A stretch of DNA of 64,000 bases from Chryseobacterium indologenes (GCF_002025665.1 NZ_CP018786.1:4774001-4838000), one strand, 5' to 3'; positions 18,180 through 26,113 are shown, counted from the first letter of the stretch. Notes: a model not told the origin generated them from the sequence alone. Translations and numbers: made by a program.

Positions 18180-18203
18180 AAAGCCTTTCGTTTGAAAGGC
18201 TTT
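18180..18203. terminator. Intrinsic terminator after trpS
   Basis: A 10-bp perfect stem (AAAGCCTTTC with GAAAGGCTTT), GTTT loop, then a T-rich tail (TTTTTCTTTT). The A-rich left side could also serve the convergent kinase gene. Confidence 0.85.
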
Positions 18204-18223
18204 TTCTTTTGATATAAATACTA

Positions 18224-19510
18224 CTAATGAGCATTATTCTTTGTCAGGATAAAGTAATGCATCTGATCTCCATATTCGTAATTAATATCCCAGCCCGGAT
18301 ATTGTTTGATAATAGTCTTAATAATAGACAATCCCAGTCCGGTAGACGTATGATCTGAACCTTGTTTATAAAAGCGGTTAAAGATCCTCGATTGATCTAA
18401 AGCCACAGGATTTCCACTGTTTTGAAATGCAATTCTGTTATTTTCAATAATAATGTTCAGCGTTCCTTCTTCGTTGTTATATTTTACTGCATTTTTAAGA
18501 AGATTAGACAAAAGAATATCTGCAAGATCCTGATTGAAATCAGCAACAAATTTTCCTTTCTCAATAATACTAACCTCTACTTTTTTGAATGCAATAAAAT
18601 CTTCATAATTCTGAACAAGCTGGGTGATCATTCCATTAAAATCAACATCTGAAGTTTTATTAAACTGGCTGTTTTCAATCTTGGAAAGCATTAATAAAGA
18701 TTTGTTTAAACCTACCATTCTTCTTAGGTCATTCTTCACTTCAGTAAGAAAAGTCAGATTCTTTTTATCAAGATCATCATTCTGGATCATCAGATCAATT
18801 TTATTAATCACGATAGCCAAAGGAGTTTGAAGTTCATGCGAGGCGTTTTCAATAAACTGTTTCTGCTGATAGAAAACCAGTTCATTACGTTCAATCATTT
18901 CATTGATTTCCACATTTAATTCTTCAAACTCGGTGATCTTATAGTTCTGTTTTTCCTGAGAAAAAGGAATTCCAAACTGATATTTTTTAAGTTTATCCAA
19001 AATCAGATAGAACGGCCTCATAGCTTTATTAAGCAGATATCCGTTAACAGCTACGATACTTATCACCAAAAGGATATAAAGCACAATTAAGGCCGTTGTA
19101 AGGTCGTATATCAGCTCATCTTCTTCTACCGTAGAGGTTCTGATGACAAGCCGCTGATGACCTTTGAACTGATCAATAAAGTCGGCCTCCAAAACCCTGT
19201 AGGGCTGGTCTTTGTCATCGTACTCCATATAGTACATCTTGTTGTACAGCCTGCTTTTATTTTGATAGTCTGCAGCTTTGATCGGGTTGATTTTAAATTC
19301 ATTGAATCCAAATTCATTATTCTTCAAAAGCTGAGGATTAAGATAGACCGCTTTAATAATCTGTATTTTTCTATCTCTCAATCCATCATCTACATTATCA
19401 TGTACTTCATCCAGGATATAGGCATAAAAAAGACCTGCCCACACTGCTATAATCAGCAGCAGAATCATGATCAGATATTTTATCGTGTAATATTTTAATG
19501 AAGTCTTCAT
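18224..19510 (-). CDS. Sensor histidine kinase
   Basis: A 428-residue two-component sensor. Two transmembrane helices (about 10-32 and 138-160) flank a roughly 105-residue periplasmic sensor region with no domain I recognise. A HAMP-like linker follows, then the HisKA H-box ENASHELQTPLA (phospho-accepting His) and an HATPase domain with N-box LLSNLLKNAVKYN and G-box STGLGLSI. It shares one base with the upstream response-regulator stop (TGATG), so the pair is translationally coupled. The cluster of PepSY-like secreted genes immediately upstream of the regulator is a plausible target or signal source. Confidence 0.93.
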   Translation of the reverse strand: MKTSLKYYTIKYLIMILLLIIAVWAGLFYAYILDEVHDNVDDGLRDRKIQIIKAVYLNPQLLKNNEFGFNEFKINPIKAADYQNKSRLYNKMYYMEYDDKDQPYRVLEADFIDQFKGHQRLVIRTSTVEEDELIYDLTTALIVLYILLVISIVAVNGYLLNKAMRPFYLILDKLKKYQFGIPFSQEKQNYKITEFEELNVEINEMIERNELVFYQQKQFIENASHELQTPLAIVINKIDLMIQNDDLDKKNLTFLTEVKNDLRRMVGLNKSLLMLSKIENSQFNKTSDVDFNGMITQLVQNYEDFIAFKKVEVSIIEKGKFVADFNQDLADILLSNLLKNAVKYNNEEGTLNIIIENNRIAFQNSGNPVALDQSRIFNRFYKQGSDHTSTGLGLSIIKTIIKQYPGWDINYEYGDQMHYFILTKNNAH

Positions 19511-20181
19511 CAGATGAATTTATATCCTATTCCGTATACAGCCTGAAAATCAGCTTCTGCATTGAGGGTTTTCAGTTTTTTACGAAGGTTTTTAATCTGG
19601 GAATAAATAAAATCCAGACTGTCTGCCTGATCGATATAATCTCCCCAGATTGCTTCGGCAAGTGTTGTTTTCTGTAAGGTTTTTTCCGGATGAATTACAA
19701 AATAATACAGAAGATCATATTCTTTTCGGTTAAGAACAAGCTCTTCATCGCCTACTTTCACCGTTCTGTTCTCCGGATCAATGATAATATTTTTGTATCG
19801 GATGATATTTTCACCATCCTGATTTTTTCTTCTGATGACAGATTTGATTCTCGCCATCAGTTCTGCAAGGTGGAAAGGTTTTGCAAGATAATCATCTGCT
19901 CCTATTTCCAGTCCGGCCACCTTATCGTCCACAGAGTCTTTGGCAGAAAGAATGATCACAGGATCTTTCTTATGCATTTTTTTGATCTCTTTCAGAAGGT
20001 CTATTCCGTTTCCGTCAGGCAGCATAATATCGAGCAAAATACAGTCGTATTCGTAAGAAATAATTTTCTCCAGCCCGCCACTGTAATTTTCCGCATATTC
20101 TACAATGAAATGCTCTGCTTCCAGAAACTTCTGTACGGTATCTTTCAGTTCGGGTTCATCTTCTACTATTAAAATCTTCAT
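19510..20181 (-). CDS. OmpR/PhoB-family response regulator
   Basis: A 223-residue DNA-binding regulator. In the receiver domain the acidic pocket is E7-D8, the phospho-acceptor is D51 (LLDIMLP), and the conserved lysine is in LAKPF. The C-terminal winged helix (about 125-223) includes LNRKEYDLLYYF and the IYSQIKNLRKKL recognition region. It is the first gene of the two-gene operon with the histidine kinase and would act as its phosphorylation partner. The 160-bp region before it holds an inverted repeat (20254-20333) but no clear direct-repeat operator. Confidence 0.94.
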   Translation of the reverse strand: MKILIVEDEPELKDTVQKFLEAEHFIVEYAENYSGGLEKIISYEYDCILLDIMLPDGNGIDLLKEIKKMHKKDPVIILSAKDSVDDKVAGLEIGADDYLAKPFHLAELMARIKSVIRRKNQDGENIIRYKNIIIDPENRTVKVGDEELVLNRKEYDLLYYFVIHPEKTLQKTTLAEAIWGDYIDQADSLDFIYSQIKNLRKKLKTLNAEADFQAVYGIGYKFI

Positions 20182-20253
20182 ATTTCTGGATCTGTATATT
20201 CTGCTACTTCATTAATGTATATCAAATATATGAAATTAAAAGCGGGAAGAATT

Positions 20254-20333
20254 GAAGCGGGAAGCTGGAAATTATTCAGACTCCATCAATCTTTGAAATT
20301 TTCTATCATTTACCTCTTCCAGCCTCCTGCTTC
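20254..20333. repeat. Imperfect 17-bp inverted repeat (46-nt spacer)
   Basis: GAAGCGGGAAGCTGGAA (20254-20270) pairs with TTCCAGCCTCCTGCTTC (20317-20333) apart from one mismatch and one G-T wobble. AGCGGGAAG is also directly repeated at 20241. It is intergenic, and looks like a dispersed flavobacterial repeat. Confidence 0.6.
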
Positions 20334-20344
20334 TATCCTTACAA

Positions 20345-20551
20345 TTAATTCGATTTGACATATCGGCCGTCTGCATCAAAAACGAGGCTGATACCATTCA
20401 TGAGATTGATTTTATAGGCATTATATTTTTTCTCAATAGAATCAATCACGCTACCGGGATGGTGCTTTGTCATAAAAGACACCATACTTTTTCTAATCTT
20501 AGCAGAAGAACCCTTTCTTCCGTTGCTGTTTATTAAATTCCAATTGACCAT
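20345..20551 (-). CDS. Small PepSY-like (DUF2874-type) protein without signal peptide
   Basis: A 68-residue product. Its pattern SIEKKYNAYKINLMNGISLVFDADGRYVK mirrors the second half of the neighbouring 149-residue protein (IEKK...YKAELSNGLELEFDRNGNF), so the two are paralogous single versus double PepSY-like repeats. It lacks a signal peptide although the relatives are exported, so it may be a shortened duplicate; the ATG 35 bp after the neighbour's stop is the only start I see. Function is unknown. Position beside a two-component system suggests it belongs to that regulon. Confidence 0.55.
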   Translation of the reverse strand: MVNWNLINSNGRKGSSAKIRKSMVSFMTKHHPGSVIDSIEKKYNAYKINLMNGISLVFDADGRYVKSN

Positions 20552-20586
20552 AGTATTAATATTTAGTGTTTGTATTCGGTTAAGTG

Positions 20587-21036
20587 TTAATCATCGATTC
20601 TTTTAAAATTCCCATTCCTGTCAAATTCAAGCTCCAATCCATTGGAAAGTTCTGCTTTATAAGACCATCTTTTCTTTTCAATCTTAATGATGTAAGTATT
20701 AGGAAAATTCTTTGTACTGTAATTTCTGATGGATACAGGAATAAAACCGTAAGGAATTTTCTGATGTTTCCCATCCACTTCTTTCCAGTTTCCATTGCTG
20801 TCGAACTCCATTTTCATTCCATTGGTCAGATATACTTTATATTCATCTACACCATAGATTTCTCTGTCTTCTATTGCTGAGCTTACCGGTATTCCTTTAA
20901 AATGACCAGCCAGAAAGTTTTTAGCTGTTTTCGGTAACTGATTAGCATTGATTGCTCTGTCCTGTGCAGAAACAAAGCCTCCAATCAATAAAAATAAGAC
21001 CATTAATACTCCCGTGATTTTCTTTACATTTTTCAT
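20587..21036 (-). CDS. Secreted PepSY-like (DUF2874-type) protein
   Basis: A 149-residue exported protein. The signal peptide (VLMVLFLLIGGFVSAQD) is clear. Two tandem PepSY-like units follow, each ending in a YKV.L.NG..ExxFDxxGNW/F strand pattern (about residues 65-85 and 125-145). Members are small periplasmic proteins proposed to bind or inhibit partners; no enzymatic residues are expected. It is followed by the 68-codon paralogue and then by the response regulator/histidine kinase pair on the same strand, though the gaps suggest separate transcripts. In many bacteria PepSY genes sit next to two-component systems, which fits. Confidence 0.72.
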   Translation of the reverse strand: MKNVKKITGVLMVLFLLIGGFVSAQDRAINANQLPKTAKNFLAGHFKGIPVSSAIEDREIYGVDEYKVYLTNGMKMEFDSNGNWKEVDGKHQKIPYGFIPVSIRNYSTKNFPNTYIIKIEKKRWSYKAELSNGLELEFDRNGNFKRIDD

Positions 21037-21133
21037 ACTATTACATTTTTCTGTTATTATTATGGAGCAAAGTTCTCAATCAATTTGGGAAAGAATTGGG
21101 AAAAATGATTTTGATAGAGAATATTTAATTCAA

Positions 21134-21163
21134 CCACAGATTGACACAGATGATTACAGATGT
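21134..21163 (+). repeat. Short dispersed repeat (CCACAGATTGACACAGATGA type)
   Basis: CCACAGATTGACACAGATGA followed by TTACAGATG resembles 16928-16957. It is intergenic and flanks no gene-specific motif. Confidence 0.45.
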
Positions 21164-21195
21164 TTGTATTGATTTCTGCAGTGTTTTGAAAACAG

Positions 21196-21226
21196 AAAAG
21201 CCACTAAGGTGGTCTTAGTGGCTTTT
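21196..21226 (-). terminator. Intrinsic terminator of the HAD hydrolase gene
   Basis: A 13-bp perfect stem (AAAAGCCACTAAG with CTTAGTGGCTTTT) and a 5-nt loop; the T-tail on the minus strand comes from the AAAA arm. Confidence 0.85.
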
Positions 21227-21250
21227 TATCAGATTTTATAGTCTAACATT

Positions 21251-21946
21251 CTATAAATATTCTTTAATCTGCTGAAGATGGGTAATGGCTTTTAAACCTT
21301 CTTTCTGTTTATCTTCTTTATAGACATCAAAGAAGATTGCATCCATTCCGAAATCCGTAGCACCCATGGCATCTGCAATCCAATCGTCTCCAATCAGTAT
21401 ACTTTCTTCTTTTCTGGCTTCAGAAAGTCCTAATGAATATTCAAAAATCCTTGGATTGGGTTTTCTTACTCCTACTGCATCTGCACTGGTAATTGTTTTA
21501 AAATATGGTGCAATTCCAGACAGGGTACACTTCCTTTCTGTGACCTCCTGAAAACCATTGGAAATAATGTGTAGTGTATAATTCTTAGCTTTCAGATATT
21601 CCAAAACATCTTCAGCGCCTTCTACCAATTCATTATGACTCACAATATTATCAAGGAAGTTTTCTTCAAAATAAAGGGCAAGCTCTTTATTATCTACTCC
21701 AAAATGTTTAAATGAATCATAAAAACGGTGCTCTCTCAAGTACTCTTTGCCAATAATTCCGTCTCTGATCTTTTCCCACAATTCTTCGTTGATATCGTGA
21801 TATACAGAGTGAAACTCTTCAAAGTCAATAGAATACTTCGAAGTAATTTCCTGTTTTTCAAAAAGATCTTTGATGGTAAGATAGGCATTTCTGCGATGAT
21901 CCCAGAGTGTATTATCCAGGTCAAAAAAAACGTGCTGCATTTTCAT
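21251..21946 (-). CDS. YjjG-family noncanonical pyrimidine nucleotidase (HAD)
   Basis: A HAD-superfamily phosphatase of about 231 residues. Motif I is FFDLDNTLWD with the nucleophilic aspartate, motif II is ISNGF, motif III a KPNPRIF lysine, and motif IV GDDWIADAMGA. A helical C1 cap lies between motifs I and II. The layout fits YjjG, which removes 5'-phosphate from noncanonical pyrimidine nucleotides (house-cleaning). Three in-frame ATGs lie close together (21955, 21946, 21940); 21946 is chosen and the end is certain. It is monocistronic with its own terminator. Confidence 0.85.
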   Translation of the reverse strand: MKMQHVFFDLDNTLWDHRRNAYLTIKDLFEKQEITSKYSIDFEEFHSVYHDINEELWEKIRDGIIGKEYLREHRFYDSFKHFGVDNKELALYFEENFLDNIVSHNELVEGAEDVLEYLKAKNYTLHIISNGFQEVTERKCTLSGIAPYFKTITSADAVGVRKPNPRIFEYSLGLSEARKEESILIGDDWIADAMGATDFGMDAIFFDVYKEDKQKEGLKAITHLQQIKEYL

Positions 21947-21966
21947 ACAGCACAAAGTTAATAATT

Positions 21967-22101
21967 TTAATTTTTTGTAATAGGATAATTTTTGCTCTTG
22001 CTCTTCACAATCTCAAGGCTTTTGGAAAAATTCAGCAAAAAATCAATTGTTTGTTTCTTAGGTTTCAAAGTTTTCACTTTTAAAGAATCATTTTTTTTCA
22101 T
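21967..22101 (-). CDS. 44-residue basic small protein downstream of the sigma factor
   Basis: A short ORF read directly from the sequence: MKKNDSLKVKTLKPK, then KQTIDFLLNFSKSLEIV and a lysine/serine-rich tail, 44 residues, very basic. The motif LKPKKQTIDFLLNFSKSL is reminiscent of short proteins I have seen in other Chryseobacterium-like genomes, which is why I list it. It starts 47 bp after the ECF sigma-factor stop on the same strand and could be cotranscribed. Function is unknown. The conserved-looking amphipathic helix around IDFLLNFSKSL may bind a partner. Coding status is not certain. Confidence 0.55.
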   Translation of the reverse strand: MKKNDSLKVKTLKPKKQTIDFLLNFSKSLEIVKSKSKNYPITKN

Positions 22102-22148
22102 AGGCGAAGTATGTTTTCTTTAAAACGTGAATTTTCCGGAAATATTAT

Positions 22149-22739
22149 CTATCTTGTTAATATTATATTATTTTCATCCATGATTTTTCTCAGGTTTATC
22201 AGTGCATATCTTACTCTTCCTAAGGTGGTATTAATGCTCATCTCTGTATGATCTGCAATTTCTTTGAAACTCAAACCATCAAAAAACCTCAGTTTGATTA
22301 CCTCCTGCTGATTTTGTGGTAAAAACTGTAACATTCTCAGAAGATCCTCTTGGATTTGGTTGGTAACCAATTGATCTTCAATGTTTTCAGAAGGCTCTCT
22401 GATCAGATCAAAGATAGAATATTCATCTGTTTCAAAAGTAGTTTCCGAAACTTTGATATTCTTCGCTTTTGACCTGAAATGATCGATGATTAAATTGTGA
22501 GAAATTCTTTTCGCCCAAAGAATAAATTTGCCTTCTTCGTTATAGCGTCCTTCTTTCAGCATTACAATAATCTTCATGAATGTATCCTGGAAGATATCGT
22601 TGGCTAAATCTTCATCATTAATTTTGTAAAAAATGAATGTAAAAAGTTCTCTCTGATGACGGTGAATGAGGGTTGATAATGCGCTCTCATCACCTTTCTG
22701 GTAAAGGGAAATTAGTAAACTATCCGATTTTGATTTCAT
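22149..22739 (-). CDS. ECF-type RNA polymerase sigma factor
   Basis: A sigma-70 family extracytoplasmic-function sigma factor of about 196 residues. Region 2 includes DLANDIFQDTFMKI (core binding) and the ISHNLIIDHFR -10 recognition helix. Region 4 has LPQNQQEVIKLRFFDGLSFKEIA followed by the helix-turn-helix TEMSINTTLGRVRYAL. The chosen start is the ATG at 22739; an upstream ATG at 22751 adds MRRV. No anti-sigma gene of the FecR type is adjacent; only the 44-codon ORF follows. The regulon cannot be inferred. Confidence 0.93.
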   Translation of the reverse strand: MKSKSDSLLISLYQKGDESALSTLIHRHQRELFTFIFYKINDEDLANDIFQDTFMKIIVMLKEGRYNEEGKFILWAKRISHNLIIDHFRSKAKNIKVSETTFETDEYSIFDLIREPSENIEDQLVTNQIQEDLLRMLQFLPQNQQEVIKLRFFDGLSFKEIADHTEMSINTTLGRVRYALINLRKIMDENNIILTR

Positions 22740-22934
22740 AACTCTTCTCAATATAAATATTTGCAGACAGGCATTCTACCAGATATTTCTTCTGGTCTTT
22801 GCTGTATAAACAAAACAGTTCTAGAGTAGAGTCTCTTCTATAGGCGGTAGTACAATTATTATGATGTAAATATAATAATTTTTTAATAACTGTTAACCTA
22901 TTATTAAATTTTATAGAGAAAAATCTAAAAAAAA

Positions 22935-23426
22935 TCATTTAAACATGTCATGAATAAAGACTGTGGGTATATTTAATGTTAAATTAATATTCAGTCCTTT
23001 CATCTCTTTACCGTTCAGTCGGGTATCTCCGATAGGAAAAGCATAGCCTCCCGTAAGATCAAGCATCCCAAATAAGGTAACTCCTATCTTAGGGGCAATG
23101 TATTTATTGGTACCTTCCACACCTGCTAAAAAGTAATACGAGTGATAGAAGTCTACATTCTTTTCAAAATTAAGAAGCACGTCAGCCTGCAGTTTTGGCA
23201 TAATAGCAAATTTAGAACCCACAGATCCCATCATTGCAGATCCTCCCAATCTGTAAATCACATCATCATTTTTAAGAAAAAGTAATTTACCTCCTACTTC
23301 ACCAAAACTTTGATTCTGATAAGTATACCCTACACTGATCATTTTATGCATGGTATATTGAGCTTTTACTAATGTACTTAGCAAAAACAGGGACAGGGCA
23401 GCAACTACAGTTCGAAAATTCATCAT
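22935..23426 (-). CDS. Small outer-membrane beta-barrel-like protein
   Basis: A 163-residue exported protein of no family I can name. The signal peptide is cut after VKAQ (about residue 22). The rest alternates hydrophobic and polar residues in strands separated by short turns (for example ISVGYTYQNQS, AGVEGTNKYIAPKIGVTLF, LTGGYAFPIG), which is the pattern of an 8-strand outer-membrane barrel. It sits between metK (upstream, ended by a terminator) and the sigma-factor gene, all on the minus strand. M2 (23423) is an alternative start. Confidence 0.65.
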   Translation of the reverse strand: MMNFRTVVAALSLFLLSTLVKAQYTMHKMISVGYTYQNQSFGEVGGKLLFLKNDDVIYRLGGSAMMGSVGSKFAIMPKLQADVLLNFEKNVDFYHSYYFLAGVEGTNKYIAPKIGVTLFGMLDLTGGYAFPIGDTRLNGKEMKGLNINLTLNIPTVFIHDMFK

Positions 23427-23459
23427 CTTTCTATATTATTAAGGTGTAAAATTAAAAAA

Positions 23460-23487
23460 AACTGCCTTATCCAAAGATAAAGCAGTT
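23460..23487 (-). terminator. Intrinsic terminator of metK
   Basis: Stem AACTGCCTTATC with GATAAAGCAGTT (12 bp, one mismatch), CAAA loop; followed on the minus strand by a run of seven T. Confidence 0.8.
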
Positions 23488-23510
23488 CATTTATTATTCT
23501 TTAAAAGAAA

Positions 23511-24791
23511 TTAAATTCCAAAAGCGGCTTTAATTTCTTCAACTTTGTCTAGTTTCTCCCAAGTAAAAAACTCAAGTCCTTTCAATGTAAGCTCATTTTT
23601 ATGTCCTTTATTGAATGTTTTATCAGCTACATAATGCTCTTTACCCATGTGCCCGTAAGAAGCTGTTTCCTGATAAATAGGGTTTCTTAATTTTAAGTTT
23701 TGCTCGATAGCATAAGGTCTTAAATCAAAAATAGCAGAAACTTTTTTAGCGATATCCCCATCATGAAGATCCACTTTTGCAGTTCCATAAGTGTTGATGT
23801 ATAAACCACAAGGTTCAGCTACTCCAATTGCATAAGAAACCTGTACCAAAACTTCATCCGCTACGCCTGCAGCCACTAAGTTTTTAGCAATATGTCTTGT
23901 AGCATATGCAGCACTTCTGTCAACTTTAGAAGGATCTTTTCCAGAGAAAGCACCACCACCGTGAGCTCCTTTACCACCGTATGTATCAACGATGATTTTT
24001 CTACCTGTAAGACCTGTATCTCCGTGAGGTCCTCCGATTACAAATTTTCCTGTAGGATTGATGTGATATTTAATCTGATCGTTGAATAAAGCTTTGATTT
24101 CTTCAGTTTGCTGTGCAACCACTCTTGGAACCAGAATATTTTTGATATCCTCACGGATTTTATTCAACATTTCTTCTTCACTTCCGAAATCATCATGCTG
24201 AGTAGAAACTACGATAGAATCTATTCTGATTGGTTTATGATCATCAGAATATTCAATCGTTACCTGGCTTTTTGCATCAGGACGAAGGTAAGTGATTTCC
24301 TTATTTTCTCTTCTGATGGCAGAAAGTTCTTTCAGAATCGTGTGAGCAAGATCCAATGCTAGAGGCATATAATTAGCCGTTTCATTGGTAGCATACCCGA
24401 ACATCATTCCCTGATCTCCAGCTCCCTGTGCATTTGCTTTAGCTTCGAAAGATTCATCATTTACCGCTCTGTCAACTCCCTGGTTGATATCAGGTGACTG
24501 CTCATGGATAGCAGAAATAACTCCGCAAGAGTCTCCGTTGAACATATATTCACCTTTCGTATACCCGATTCCATTGATTACTTCTCTGGCAATGGTCTGT
24601 ACATCAAGGTAAGCATCTGATTTCACTTCTCCTGCCAATACTACCTGTCCGGTAGTTACAAGAGTTTCACATGCTACTTTTGAATCTTTATCATAGGCTA
24701 AGAAATGGTCGATTAATGCATCGGAAATTTGATCGGCAATTTTATCCGGATGTCCTTCTGAAACTGATTCAGATGTAAATAAATAAGACAT
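23511..24791 (-). CDS. metK: S-adenosylmethionine synthetase (methionine adenosyltransferase)
   Basis: A 426-residue cytoplasmic enzyme forming SAM from methionine and ATP. Signature GAGDQGMMFGY and phosphate-binding GGGAFSGKDPSKVDRSAAY are intact, together with GHPDKIADQISDA at the N-terminus. The gene is single, with a terminator about 24 bp downstream. Its leader carries a SAM-II-type riboswitch between a good promoter and the ATG, so expression is probably lowered by its own product. The distance from the aptamer to the start codon is about 75 nt, longer than in the classic arrangement, so the switching mechanism is open. Confidence 0.97.
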   Translation of the reverse strand: MSYLFTSESVSEGHPDKIADQISDALIDHFLAYDKDSKVACETLVTTGQVVLAGEVKSDAYLDVQTIAREVINGIGYTKGEYMFNGDSCGVISAIHEQSPDINQGVDRAVNDESFEAKANAQGAGDQGMMFGYATNETANYMPLALDLAHTILKELSAIRRENKEITYLRPDAKSQVTIEYSDDHKPIRIDSIVVSTQHDDFGSEEEMLNKIREDIKNILVPRVVAQQTEEIKALFNDQIKYHINPTGKFVIGGPHGDTGLTGRKIIVDTYGGKGAHGGGAFSGKDPSKVDRSAAYATRHIAKNLVAAGVADEVLVQVSYAIGVAEPCGLYINTYGTAKVDLHDGDIAKKVSAIFDLRPYAIEQNLKLRNPIYQETASYGHMGKEHYVADKTFNKGHKNELTLKGLEFFTWEKLDKVEEIKAAFGI

Positions 24792-24866
24792 ATAATTCTT
24801 TTGTTTTTAAAGATTTAAAAAATAGTTTTGAAGAAAATATGAAATATAATTGCCCAGAAAAAAGAA

Positions 24867-24920
24867 TACTGTTTTAGCATTTTTTTATAGAGGTTGCAAT
24901 CAGGTCAAATTTTTCCTCGT
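24867..24920 (-). promoter_or_regulatory. SAM-II-type riboswitch aptamer upstream of metK
   Basis: Read on the minus strand: ACGAGG, loop ending TTTGACCTGATTGCAA, closing CCTC, then an A-rich linker and GCTAAAACAG. This matches the SAM-II plan: P1 (GAGG/CCTC), conserved ATTGCAA before the 3' P1 strand, conserved GCTAAA, and a pseudoknot between loop CTG and tail CAG. It lies just after a TAnnTTTG promoter and before metK, a SAM-synthesis gene. No covariance search was possible. Confidence 0.82.
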
Positions 24921-24932
24921 AATAAACGTCAG

Positions 24933-24963
24933 CAAATTTAAGTACTATTTTCGTAATACTCAA
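24933..24963 (-). promoter_or_regulatory. metK promoter
   Basis: On the minus strand TTG (24961-24963), a 20-nt spacer, then TAAATTTG (24933-24940): a textbook Bacteroidota promoter. The predicted transcript starts a few bases before the SAM-II aptamer. Confidence 0.72.
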
Positions 24964-25028
24964 AAATTTTGTTTATTAATTATTATTTTATTTAAATTGA
25001 TGATTTCTATCACTTTAAAGCATTTCCA

Positions 25029-25979
25029 TTACTGAGGCTTAATGCTTACAAATTCTTTCGGACTTTCGTGGTAATTCAACTTAAGTTCTAAAGAAGTTTT
25101 GATAGAATGTGATAATTCATCAATAATTTTTTGCTTAAAGGTTGGTTTATAATAAATAATACTGATTTCTCGATAAGGGAAAGGTTTTTTGAATCTGAAA
25201 ACATTTTTCTTCTGCTCTTCTGAAAGCTGGCTCAGAGCTAATTCCGGCAGAATACTGATTCCTCCCACTTTATCTACCATATGCACCAAAGTCTGAATAT
25301 TGGAAGCCAGGAAGTCTAAATTTTTAGGCTTAAGGGTATTTTCTTTCAGGTGACAGATATTTTCAAACTGATTTCTCAGACAGTTTCCTTCTTCAAGCAG
25401 CCATACTTTCTCTACATTCAGATCTTCCGGAATGATATAAGAATTCTTTTTGTTAGCTTCTGTATTGGAACTGTAAATCATCAGCTCCTCATTGAATAGG
25501 AAATCCTGATAAAACTCATCAGCAGTATCATAAGGTGTAGAGATAATTCCCGCATCCAGTTCTCCTGCTTTTAAAGCTTTAATAATATTATCTGTTGTCA
25601 TTTCTTTCACATTCATCTGAATCTTCGGATTTTCCTCCAGGAATTTGAAAATCTCTGTTGGCAGAATGAAAGAAGACACTGTAGGAATAATCCCCAGATT
25701 GATGGTTCCTCCTAAAATATTATTCAAAAGATTGGCTTTGTTTTTCAGCTCATTGACAGACTCGATAATTACCTTTGCCTGATCAATAATCTGAAGACCT
25801 ACATCCGTGGTACGAATCGGATGGGTAGTCCTGTCGAACACCTTTACATCCAGTTCATCCTCAAATTTCTGTATCATGGCACTTAACGTAGGTTGGGTAA
25901 TAAAACACGCCTGAGCGGCTTTACCAAAATGTTTATACTTATCTACAGCGATAAGATACTCCAGTTGCTGAATGTTCAT
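25029..25979 (-). CDS. oxyR: OxyR-type LysR-family peroxide sensor
   Basis: A 316-residue LysR-type regulator. The N-terminal winged helix (about 1-60) includes GKAAQACFITQPTLSAMIQKFE. In the effector domain C200 and C209 (GNCLRNQFENIC) have the same 9-residue spacing as the redox pair C199/C208 of E. coli OxyR, which form a disulfide on H2O2 exposure. It is divergent from a catalase gene, the classic OxyR target, with 134 bp between the two start codons. An AT-rich inverted repeat in that gap is a candidate operator. Regulator identity is strong; the in vivo regulon is inferred. Confidence 0.9.
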   Translation of the reverse strand: MNIQQLEYLIAVDKYKHFGKAAQACFITQPTLSAMIQKFEDELDVKVFDRTTHPIRTTDVGLQIIDQAKVIIESVNELKNKANLLNNILGGTINLGIIPTVSSFILPTEIFKFLEENPKIQMNVKEMTTDNIIKALKAGELDAGIISTPYDTADEFYQDFLFNEELMIYSSNTEANKKNSYIIPEDLNVEKVWLLEEGNCLRNQFENICHLKENTLKPKNLDFLASNIQTLVHMVDKVGGISILPELALSQLSEEQKKNVFRFKKPFPYREISIIYYKPTFKQKIIDELSHSIKTSLELKLNYHESPKEFVSIKPQ

Positions 25980-25990
25980 TTGATTAATAT

Positions 25991-26007
25991 TATCTATTAC
26001 AAAGATA
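25991..26007. promoter_or_regulatory. Candidate OxyR operator (inverted repeat)
   Basis: TATCT-N7-AGATA lies between oxyR and the catalase gene, containing an ATC-N9-GAT core with the T-N11-A geometry of LysR-type sites. It is centred about 43 nt before the catalase -7 box. Confidence 0.4.
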
Positions 26008-26013
26008 TAACGT

Positions 26014-26049
26014 TTTTGCTATTACCAATTAAAAATTCAAGTAAATTTG
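26014..26049 (+). promoter_or_regulatory. Catalase promoter
   Basis: TTTTG (26014-26018) and TAAATTTG (26042-26049) with a 23-nt spacer fit the Bacteroidota consensus; the start codon is about 65 nt downstream. Confidence 0.5.
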
Positions 26050-26113
26050 ATATTCATTACCTTTACACTTGGATTTAGAAAAACAAAAAACATTTATACA
26101 AATCATTAATGAT

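Noticed and set aside
26069..26113. Upstream TTG-initiated extension of catalase
   Set aside because: The 15 extra residues match no catalase N-terminus, and ATG 26114 starts exactly where family members begin.
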